From assembly GCA_019648995.1 (NCBI GenBank), contig BLXT01003003.1:1939722-1981889 (forward strand): 42,168 nucleotides of DNA, in the 5' to 3' direction. The position numbers and the translations under genes were made by a program. Numbering within the stretch: the stretch's first letter is position 1; every line of letters begins with the position of its first letter. The stretch is from Plakobranchus ocellatus. Its lineage: Eukaryota > Mollusca > Gastropoda > Plakobranchidae. The notes below the pieces were generated by a model. The model saw only the letters and a program-made list of their open reading frames with translations, did no database searches and was not told the origin of the DNA. Below, in pieces: positions 23,630 through 32,316 of the stretch.

Positions 23630-23911
23630 TTACCAGAAACTTGTCAGTTTCTGCTTTGTTATTGTCATCGTCATATCTTTCAGTCTTTGGTACACTTTTT
23701 GAGGGAGGACATTGGCTTGAGCTCCCATGTTGACTTTGAATTTAATACTCGTGCCTTGCATAAATAATTCATCCCTCATGTCATACGCTTTTTGCCTATT
23801 GTGCCAACAAACAATCTTTTTTTCCAACTTCATGTCATCACTGTCGCTTTCTTCGTCGGCTAAGTCATGCACACATATTTGAAATGGTTTTGTGTACCAG
23901 AAGCTGAACAT
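23630..23911 (-). pseudogene. Aspartic protease remnant (Gypsy-type)
   Basis: 93 open codons ending in KFKVNMGAQANVLPQKVYQR. The active-site position, normally Asp-Thr-Gly-Ala, reads Asn-Met-Gly-Ala, so catalysis would be lost. A frameshift separates it from the zinc knuckle just upstream. Confidence 0.75.
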
Positions 23912-24099
23912 TTTTTCCGAAGCTGGGCAAGATCTTGGAAAGTGTTGTATTCCACACCTAGCACATGCATCTTGAGACTTATTTCTTTGGATGCTTCGAT
24001 GGTGTAGATCAAGATGGTTTTATTTTACTGTTTTGTTAACTTTACTCTCTGCTCCATCATTTTAATATTTCTGTGGCTCATCAGAAGCGCGGCAGATGT

Positions 24100-24620
24100 C
24101 GACAGCCTTGTCAAGGTTTAGTTTTTCCTCACGCAGCAGGCGTTCTTTTAACTTTTCGTTTATAATATCGTACCGCAAACCCATCTGTCCTTAAGTAGTT
24201 CTTCTTGTAGGTTTCCGAACTCCACTTCCTAAATGTCACATTTAAGTCTACTAAATATGTTCAAATTTCCGTCAGTAATCCGGTTTCTTGTGTGAAATTT
24301 TTACCTGCAACTGTCCAATTCTCCGTTGGATTGCAATACGCGTCGAATTTTTCAAAGATTACATTAATTTTGTTTCTGTTTTCTTTTATTATTTCAAATC
24401 TGTTGAGAAATTCTCGACCTCCAAAACCCATTATGGGCAGAAATGCTGCATATTTTTCTTTTTCTGATTTATCAGTCATTGCCAAATCAATATATACATA
24501 TATATATAGCCTCACAGTTTGGCTCCATTTCAACCATTTTTCTGCCAGAGGCAAGGCAGTTAGTGTTGAAAAGTCAAGTTCAGAAGGCTGCTTTAAATGT
24601 TCTGTCTCTGCTTCTTTTGT
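24100..24620 (-). pseudogene. Gag remnant (Gypsy-type)
   Basis: It contains KYAAFLPIMG, FLNRFEIIKENRNKINVIFE and FDAYCNPTENW, a Mag-like capsid region. Further downstream, in another frame, LLREEKLNLDKAVDICRAS follows. Frame changes show that the reading frame is broken. Confidence 0.75.
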
Positions 24621-24969
24621 TGTGTTTCGATATTCAAGCTTGATTCAGTGCGTCAGCAGAGTTTATCTACAAAAAATTGTTTTTCAATTTTTTTCTGCTC
24701 TCAAATCAAAGCAGTTTCATCTAGGATAATATCATCCTATTATAGATGCAGTGAAAGCAAGGGAAGCCAGCATGATTTGTAAGCGATGAAACTATTGTAG
24801 AGTATTTTCCCTTTATATCGTATCAAACTAACGTGACCTGTGGGTACAGGCGTGATTATTTCGTGGTAGGGAAGGCCTATTATTTTATGGCGTGGAGAGC
24901 AGTGGAGATAGCTAACCCATGCCTTATTTTCATGAAAAGCCAGTGTTATTAAGCTGCCTGACACCACGT

Positions 24970-25990
24970 GATGTTCAGAGGTCTACTTAATAGATTTTGT
25001 GGAGGCAACTGGTTTAGTTTTGTATCATTTTTGTAGTATTGATTTGTATCATTTGCAGTTCAAACTGATATCCCATAAACACCACTCCTGACTAAGTGAA
25101 TTTTGTTTTATTTGAACTGATTTTATTGCTCTTAAATGATCACTTATTTTCCCTTCCTTGCCTGATTAATGGCGTCATGCACGTTCACTAAATTTTATAA
25201 GAAATGATTAAAAGCTTTTTACCTGTGCTGTTAGTATTCTGATAATGGGCTCTAACCTGCTACAGATAAGATATAACAAATGTAGATTTCATTTCTCCTG
25301 GGCCATCAAGCCTCCTACTTGTTCTAATAAACCGTATAAACAATATTTCACACACAATATTGTTTACGTTCCAATCTTCTGAAGCATGTCAATGCAACGG
25401 ACTCCACTCCACGATACTTTACTGCCTTGTTGCACCAATTTTTTTTCCCGAACTTAAATAGTGACTCCAGCCTCTTGGAAGTGTTGCCTGGTCAAAGCTA
25501 TGTAGGAGTTATTATTAGATTTACAAATTTAAAAAAATCCACAGGCCAGGTAGAAAACGAAAAGCGATACTATTTTAGAACTTTAATTGCACAGGCTGAT
25601 TCGGTAGGGAGGATTACTTATTCTTTCTGAATTTTTTTTTTCCAAAACGTATGATTAGATTTTAAAAGATTAAAGGCTAGATCTACGGTTGCATATCAGG
25701 TCGACTAGTTCGGTTTTCGATAATACTGTTGCAGAGCATCAAATTATGCCACCATCTTGTGCTCTAAAAAAGAAAAAAAAAAATCTAAATCTAGCTGAGA
25801 TTATATCAAGGTAAATCACGATAGGCTTACATTTTTTTAAACAAAACTTTTCGAAAAGATCGCTACACGCTGACTTAGTGTTTAGGCAGAGAAAATGCAG
25901 TAGTGTCTTCGCAGCTCAATGCCCGAAAATCGGGTGATGATCAGAAGTGACGTAGAACGGCAACAAGACAATTTACGCTTTAAGTCAATC
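24970..25990. other. Intergenic sequence, nothing assigned
   Basis: AT-rich DNA with short open frames that look random. No repeat family or gene signature was recognised. Confidence 0.45.
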
Positions 25991-26004
25991 GTTTTTGGCA
26001 TCGC

Positions 26005-26086
26005 GATGCAAGACAATAGCGTGGTTAAATAGAACCAGACTACTGATGCCAGACAATAGAGTTTAAAAAGAACAAGCCAACTACTT
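26005..26086. repeat. 40 bp tandem repeat running into the assembly gap
   Basis: GATGCAAGACAATAG (26005) and GATGCCAGACAATAG (26045) start two similar 40-base units, each with an AGAACCAGAC/AGAACAAGCC-like middle. The second unit ends at the N run. Confidence 0.55.
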
Positions 26087-26169
26087 NNNNNNNNNNNNNN
26101 NNNNNNNNNNNNNNNNNNNNNNNNNNNNNNNNNNNNNNNNNNNNNNNNNNNNNNNNNNNNNNNNNNNNN
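26087..26169. other. Assembly gap (83 N)
   Basis: Eighty-three consecutive N bases. The tandem repeat on the left side suggests that the gap is an unresolved repeat. Any open frame drawn across it is meaningless. Confidence 0.95.
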
Positions 26170-26399
26170 TGCTGATGTGATTACTGATTCAAAGATTTTC
26201 TCGTTATGAAATCCTGTAAGGCGGGTATTGGTAGCGCAGCAGATAACACACCTTCTCTGAAATCTGTTAAGTCCACCATCGACGACTGGCCCGATGAGGG
26301 CCCAAACGCTTGAGCCCAACTAGAAATGTACAAACTTAATGGCCCAATACAAAAAGGACTCGACGAAAGTCGATGTAGATAAACAGGATTCACTCTCTA

Positions 26400-26475
26400 C
26401 AACTGCTCCTCTTCTATGTTTCTTTCGCTCTCTCTCTTTCCTCCCTGTTCTCTCTCCTTCTCTTCTCTCTCTTGG
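26400..26475. repeat. Pyrimidine-rich (CT)n tract
   Basis: An imperfect run dominated by CTCTCT and TTCTC on the plus strand, with only scattered purines over about 75 bases. Confidence 0.7.
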
Positions 26476-26679
26476 ATTTTTGAAAGGGTATAGTTATCGC
26501 CAAATTTATCCTGGCATTTGCAGGGCATGTCGCTAGTTCGAAACTACAATATTGCCCATTCCATGAGAGCCAGAGAGCCTGGAAGCAACGAGCAGCTACG
26601 GCCTAAAAGATCTAGACATTAAAGTCCCTGTTTCATACATGGAATAATAAATACAAAAGCCTAAAAAGAACCTTAGAAA

Positions 26680-26760
26680 CTGAGAGAACAAGAGAGGAAG
26701 ACCAACAGGTCTCTTGAGAGATGGCATCAAGTGCTGGCAATGGAGGATCTGACACAATAC
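26680..26760 (+). mobile_element. LINE ORF2 3'-tail fragment
   Basis: In one plus frame RGRPTGLLRDGIK resembles the GRPxxxWRDGI motif near the C-terminus of ORF2 in RTE/Jockey-like LINEs. A shift of frame then gives MEDLTQYIRIDMTIVEWFVH, resembling the following L...R..W..FV segment. The second part is the seed of the minisatellite that follows. The assignment rests on motif shape only. Confidence 0.45.
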
Positions 26761-27300
26761 ATCAGAATTGATATGACTATTGTCGAATGGTTTGTGCATG
26801 GCATTGGAGGATCTGGCAGAATACATCAGAATTGATATGATTGTTGTCGAATGGTTTGTGCATGGCATAGGAGGATGTGGAAGAATACATCAGAATTGAT
26901 ATGATTGTTGTCGAATGGTTTGTGCATGGCATAGGAGGATCTGGCAGAATACATCAGAATTGATATGTTATCGAATGGTTTGTGCATGGCATAGGAGGAT
27001 GTGGAAGAATACATCAGAATTGATATGATTGTTGTCGAATGGTTTATGTATGGCAGTCGAGGACCAGACAAAATCAGGGACCCGTCTGTCGCGGGCTCGA
27101 GCCCTGCCACCGCAAATGCCGCCTTGGCCTGACAGAGGGCCTGAAAACTGAGATCACTTTGTTGTGGACTGTCTATAAACAAAGACAAAAAAAAAATGGT
27201 ACTATGCCTCGGCATTGATATCACTATTAGCGAATGATTGTTTGGCAGTGAAGGACTAGGTAAAATGCCTCAGAATCGATATGATTGTCATCAAACAGCT
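26743..27300. repeat. 64 bp minisatellite, six or more units, split by a SINE
   Basis: Units begin at 26743, 26807, 26871, 26935, 26995 and 27059, each starting GAGGAT and containing ATACATCAGAATTGATATG. Spacing is 64 bases except the fourth unit, which is 60 through a 4-base deletion. Units alternate between CTGGCAG and GTGGAAG variants, so recent amplification was by pairs (128 bases). The sixth unit is broken by a SINE at 27075, and two diverged units (ending near 27300) continue after it. Confidence 0.85.
27075..27196 (+). mobile_element. tRNA-derived SINE (family A), copy 2, 5'-truncated
   Basis: It starts inside the tRNA head (CAGGGACCCGTCTGTCG), retains a B box (GGGCTCGAGCCC), and continues through the body CTGAGATCACTTTGTTGTGG to a poly(A) tail. 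The A box is missing, as expected for a 5'-truncated retrotransposed copy. It is inserted in the sixth unit of the minisatellite. Confidence 0.85.
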
Positions 27301-27352
27301 TATTAACAGCAAATATTTCAAGATTTTAAGGTTTTTTGGGGGCGAGTTTTGG

Positions 27353-27507
27353 TTTTTTTTGTATACTGCCAGTCCACAACAAAGTGATCTCAGGCTTTAA
27401 GGCCCTCCTTCAGGTCAGGGCGCCGATGGCGGGGCTCGAACCCGCGATAGAAGGGTCCCTGCAGATCTCAGGGCGGACTCACAAGCCACTGTGTCACTGA
27501 CGCCCCT
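27353..27507 (-). mobile_element. tRNA-derived SINE (family A), copy 3, apparently full length
   Basis: On the minus strand it reads GGGGCGTCAGTGACACAGTG with an A box (GACACAGTGGCTTG), then a B box (CGGGTTCGAGCCC), the body CCTGAGATCACTTTGTTGTG, and an A-rich end (poly T on the plus strand at 27353-27360). It is the best-preserved copy in the window. Confidence 0.87.
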
Positions 27508-27508
27508 T

Positions 27509-27577
27509 TGGGGATGAGAACCCTGATCGTTTCGCACAAAAGGCATAGGCCATACCTGCTGAGCTATCTGAGCGTTC
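27509..27577 (-). mobile_element. Second tRNA-like head directly upstream of SINE copy 3
   Basis: On the minus strand CTCAGATAGCTCAGCAGGTA is an A box region and CAGGGTTCTCATCCCC a B box region, about 30 bases apart, ending at the start of the family A SINE. It is either the head of a different SINE into which family A inserted, or the left half of a dimeric SINE. Confidence 0.6.
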
Positions 27578-27599
27578 AAATTAAGAATTAAGTGTGGCG

Positions 27600-30280
27600 C
27601 ACTGCAAAGCTAACTTTTTTGTTGGTACACAAATAAGGGTAAAAAGAACGTAAATGTCAAAGTCTCACGCCCTAACACTCACATACTCCATAATTCTTAA
27701 AATTGAATAATAAAAGGAATAAGCAAGAATAATAAAAAAAAAATATTTAACACCAAAATGTTTATTGAAAATATGATATATTTATCAAAGTATTAAGAAA
27801 AAACAACTAGCGAGCTAGGTCTGAAAATGAGAGAAAATCGTATTACAATCATAAAAACATAATCATTATGCTTAACACGAAAACATTTTCATACTTTCCA
27901 GAGTATGAGTACAAAGAAAAACCGAACAGACCCATTGTGGTTTTATAGAACTAGATAAAGAATGAAATAGTGGACTTGACAAAAGAAAAAACAACAAGAA
28001 TGCTCGTCTATGATAAAAAATCAGTTCTAAGAAAATCCATGAGTCAAACATATCATAGATACTCAACATTAGTGTATCTGATGAACGTAGTTTTAGCTAT
28101 TTACATAACAAGTGTTTTACAAAGTTAGACTGACTTGAAAACGATAATAATATTGGAGAAACGCTTTTTTTCCTCACTTTTTTAAACTCATTGCTTTCAT
28201 ATAAAGTACGGCAAGATTTTTTAAAATGCAGATTTGAAGGAAATAAAAGGAAAAAAATATCCCCTTAAAGGCGATTGATCGTCTAGAAACAGCAAACTAT
28301 ACAATAATATTGATTTTAAAATTTCTCTAAAAATATCTTTCACAAATTAACGAGATTGTAAAATCATTATCACGCCTTGTTCAGCTCTATTTATCTTTCA
28401 GTGAAAAATGTTTCATGTTTTCAATAATTACTTTCCACCTGCTTTGTTGTTTCAATATTTTCATGTTTTGTAATGTTAACGTTATTTAAAAAAAAACATG
28501 ACAGAAAAAAAAACCGCAACAAAACCATGCAGTTTTTTTTTTAACACAGGTAAACTACGAGAATTATTTCGATTGTCTTTATCTTATAATAGGTAATACA
28601 ATTCACACACACACACAGACATCCGCGCGCGCTATAGATAGACAGCAAAAATAAACATTTCAAATTATTCACATTAAAATAAAATTTGTCCAACCACAGA
28701 TTGGTTGGGCTGATAATCTAGAGCCAAATTCTTATAAACGCTGGGTAGCCTAGAAACAGTGTCCTGGCATTCTTTGTCAAACCCACATCTCGAAAGCAGT
28801 TCAGTTAATGTTAAAAAAAATTAACATAAAGATTTCACTGAAACCTTTTTTTTTTATTTGAACCCAGTTTTGTCTCTCTCAAATTTAATAGAAATACAAG
28901 GAACGCCCCTGGATGCACCCTTAATAAATCTTTATTTTATCGAAATTCAGTATCAAAGCTCTACCTTTTGCGGGGATAGGTTGGACGGTAGGAAAGTATG
29001 GTCGCAACTTGTATTTTGTCCCATTCTCATGTAATTCTCACCACACCAACGAACTGCCTTCTATTCAGGAATGATATAGTGAAGCATCGTGTAAGACCCC
29101 AGTCTGACTTCGCCACTTTCAGACATTTATGAATCCCGTCGTTTACTAATGAGCAATAAGGGGCCTTTAGGCGCAAAAGTAAGGCGGGAAAAGGCAATGC
29201 CAGGCCCCGTTGAAAGGACCTAAACACTTTTATAGGAAATGATTAGAGAGACTCTGCCAATGAAAAGAAACAATAAAGCTTACTGGTACATTAAATTATA
29301 TCACTATCATATCATCATTGTGCAAAGAAACATAAAAAAGAGAGCTAACATATCAGCTGTTTAGGTGTGAATGTAATACATTTATATCCCCAATTTTATT
29401 CACCAATAATACACTTGTTAAAACATGAATTAAACGTCTAAAGAACATGACTGTCGTCTTGCGAGGTAGAACTTTAAACTTTCCTTCTTCAGAAGATCTT
29501 GTGGATCTGAGATCAGTATTTATCAATATCTGAGCTAAGCCAAAAAATAAACGTACATGGTAATTAAAAAAAAACCAAGCAACTCAGAAAAAAATGGTTG
29601 GTAGGTGCATAAAAATATGAAATTCACGAGCGCTTTACTTTTTATTTAAAGAAGTATTTCGTTAAAAAAAAGGTAGGAAAAGGAAATTTTAACTATAAAT
29701 AAACGATTGAACCGTAATCTTTGAGAGCGACGAGAAAAAGGGCATTACAAGTTTGGTGCGTAAATTTTGTTTTCCAGAGACCATCTATCTGCGAAATGAT
29801 AAAAACCAGAGAAGGGTTTATCTGGTTTTCTAAATGCAAACAAATAATTATAGAATTTAGGCTGCTCTATTTTACGCAAACATGTTTTAATTAAAACTCG
29901 GATTGGCGTAAAAGTTGCGCATCCCCAAGTCATGTGGTGTCCTGAAAAAGGTTAATATAAAATACAAAAACCACTATAGAACTCCATACCAAGAGCGACT
30001 GCAGTAAATGGGTTTTTTTTTTTTTTATCGTATCTTTCTAGTTATCCGTTAATAAGACAAAAAGACAAAAGATAAGTTTGAAAAACAATGATTGAGCTTA
30101 GTATTTTCCCGATTATATCTTCTACTCAGACATTATTTTGAATTAATTTAACCTTGTGTATTTCAGTTAAAAATGTATAGTATTTTTTTTTCTAGTTACA
30201 GATTTATGAAGAAATAAACGGATAAAAAAACCCCGGATTCCTTAAATTCTGCATAAGTATCGCGAGAAACTCAGGGAGCC
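27600..30280. other. Intergenic AT-rich sequence; microsatellite and one GC-rich patch only
   Basis: No gene seen. It contains a short (CA)n-(GC)n run at 28604-28631 and a GC-richer patch at 29040-29225 (see findings). The rest is AT-rich with homopolymer runs. Confidence 0.5.
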
Positions 30281-30330
30281 TAAAATAACAACAACAATAA
30301 CAACAACAACAAAATATAATTACTATAGTT

Positions 30331-30600
30331 GTCTCATGTGGTAGGATAGTTGGCTACCATCCAAGAGGTCCGGGGTTCGATTCCCAGTCCGGGCCAAGTC
30401 AGATTTTCATCCTCCTCTGTGTCCACCCAGCTCTTAATGGGTAACTAGGTCTCTTAAGACCCGACGAAAATAAATGCGGCAAGGAAAGCAATCATGGCAA
30501 ACTACCTCATAATGCCGTATGCCAAGAATAATCAGAACCCTACTCCTAGTTCCACGATGCTTAGACTAAGCGTGGGACCCACTTTACTTACTTTTTATAA
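30331..30600 (+). mobile_element. tRNA-derived SINE, family B
   Basis: The A box TGGTAGGATAGTTGG (30339) and B box GGTTCGATTCC (30374) are correctly spaced. A non-tRNA body of about 200 bases follows (CCCAGCTCTTAATGGGTAAC, GGCAAACTACCTCATAATGC). Near the end, 30552-30576 forms a hairpin: CCACG, GCTTAG, A, CTAAGC, CGTGG. An (AAC)n run lies just before it at 30281-30312. The tRNA part does not fold into a full cloverleaf, so it is not a working tRNA gene. Confidence 0.7.
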
Positions 30601-30699
30601 TCTTTCCCTTTCAAGTAGTCATTACCTAAAGCTTTCATATATCGCATCCATATCCAGTAAAAATATCAACCATTTTGGAAAACAAAATGAGATTTGACA

Positions 30700-32072
30700 A
30701 CATAAAGAAACAATCAACTTAGCCTTGTACACAAGATAAATGTTACCGGTACAAAGATAACACAGGGTCAGGGGCTAGACATTGAAAATTAATGATATTA
30801 TATGATAAAAACTGTTTCAAAAATCGTTCAGAATTAATAAAAAATCAGCTATAAAAGTTATCACAGCATTTGCTTCTATAGTACATGATCTGTTAGGAGA
30901 CACTAAAATTAATAATAATAATTAAAAAAAACCCCAACAAACTAATAATATAACTGAATCCAGATAATAGCTGCTCTCTAAATCAGGAAAATTGGACTTT
31001 GTATATATCTAATTCAATTAAGCTGATCATAGAAGATATCAGAACGTCGAACCTTAATTCAATTAAATGGTTCACTGTGTGTTTGTATGTCTCATTCAGT
31101 AAAATGGTACATTGCACATATCTGCACGCCTAGCTCAAATGATGTAGTGTGCATTGTAGATGTCTGTATATGACTCAGTTATGTCTGTTTATCTGACTCA
31201 ACTATGAAGATGTCTGCATGTCTAACCAAAATTACGTAGTATTTATACATACAGTATGTATGCTGAGGCAATTACATAGTAGGCTTTGAAGTTGATGAAT
31301 GAGTGGGAGAGATTCAAATATCATCCAGTCAGTAACCCATGACCCCCATTAAAAGTTTTAATTTTATGTGTAAAGATGAAGCTCAAGAAAAATTGTGACA
31401 AAAAAAAAAAAATCCTGTTTTGCGTAATATAATATTCACCTTTTCGAAAACAAATTGTAACCGATTCTGTAAACTATTCAGTGGAATATTAATTATATAA
31501 TAGGAGAGAACACATTCTATTTAACATAACAAAATATTGTCAACGTCTTTATTATATGAAATTGATTACAAAATACCCACATATTGCTATAAGTTTATTA
31601 TTCTTACATTTTCAAAGAAGCATATAGGTATATCATATTTAGGTTTTATTTCAGCCATAGGATTCATGTTCATCTGCATTATCGTAACTATTATTACGGA
31701 GGTAATAAATCTTTAACATTTTCGTAGCTTCTTTACAAAGCTTTAAAACTTTCCCAGGAAATTTGAACATTTTTGAATAATGTCATCATTCGATTTAGAT
31801 TTTCGTCTGATAATTTTTTCGTTCAATAACAAATTGATTCTGCTAATATTTCAGTCAGTATAATTCAATGCAAATATTTATAACTCTCCAGTAACACTAA
31901 CACGATCAAGAATACACAAACCTTTTTGGAAAATACCATATTGAATACTAAAAGAGAGAGTTTGATATAAAGCCGAGATGTATTGCCATAACCTGACAAC
32001 ATCGACAAAATTTACAAACCAATCGGTTATGCAGTAAGGTCTAATTTTTCATCTAGGTATTTATTTTGCTGA
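30700..32072. other. Intergenic sequence downstream of the 467-residue gene
   Basis: AT-rich and without genes. It should contain the 3' UTR of the gene ending at 32073. An AATAAA (minus strand) sits at 32065-32060, probably too close to the stop to be the real signal, and other AATAAA-like sites occur further left. 31080-31270 has degenerate short repeats around GATGTCTG. Confidence 0.45.
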
Positions 32073-32316
32073 TCAATAGACGAAGGCGAAATTCTTGTAG
32101 GCGTATTTCACTCCACCGTCTCTCTTCTGCAGCTCAAGCCGCTTGGCGAGCAGTACCTCAGACATCCATTCCTTGTCGACAGCAAAACTGAGCGGCCGGC
32201 GAGGGATTGTGTTCAGGAAGAATGGCTCATTAGTCTCCATGTGAACGGCTGGGGGCTCTGGCGGTACTTCCGGTTCCTCGCACCTCACCGCATAGCTCAC
32301 CCGCTTCAAAGGACGC
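32073..32316 (-). CDS. 467-residue gene, exon 8 with stop (residues 388-467)
   Basis: 244 bases, acceptor TTTTTTCCAG. It encodes RPLKRVSYAVRCEEPEVPPE, FFLNTIPRRPLSF and VDKEWMSEVLLAKRLELQK, ending in KNFAFVY and TGA. This is the most conserved-looking part of the protein, with a Pro-rich turn followed by a helix. Confidence 0.88.

Larger units (their letters stand above)
21793..24620 (-). mobile_element. Decayed Gypsy-type LTR retrotransposon (Mag / K02A2.6-like)
   Basis: Minus-strand fragments lie in the order of a Gypsy polyprotein. Gag is at about 24620-24080 (WLKWSQTVRLY, NRNKINVIFEKFDAYCNP, LNLDKAVDICRASD). A zinc knuckle CARCGIQHFPRSCPA lies near 23930. The protease follows (GAQANVLPQKVYQRL, near 23680-23730). 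RT pieces FQTPFGRFF (about 23060), YSGHVIS (about 22820) and GKYIPNLSQITK (about 22700) come next. The RNase H end IQKCDIYISYESGKH is near 22270, and the integrase zinc-binding segment IHEGHLGIEKCKRRAKDV is near 21900. Stops and frameshifts separate most pieces, the Asp before the protease GA motif is replaced, and the integrase catalytic core is missing. No LTRs were found by eye. It is a dead copy. Confidence 0.85.

Noticed and set aside
25882-26319. Minus-strand open frame of 145 codons
   Set aside because: It runs across the 83-base N gap, so its length is an artefact.
30331-30400. Possible functional tRNA gene
   Set aside because: A and B boxes are present, but no acceptor stem or anticodon arm pairs properly, and a SINE body follows.
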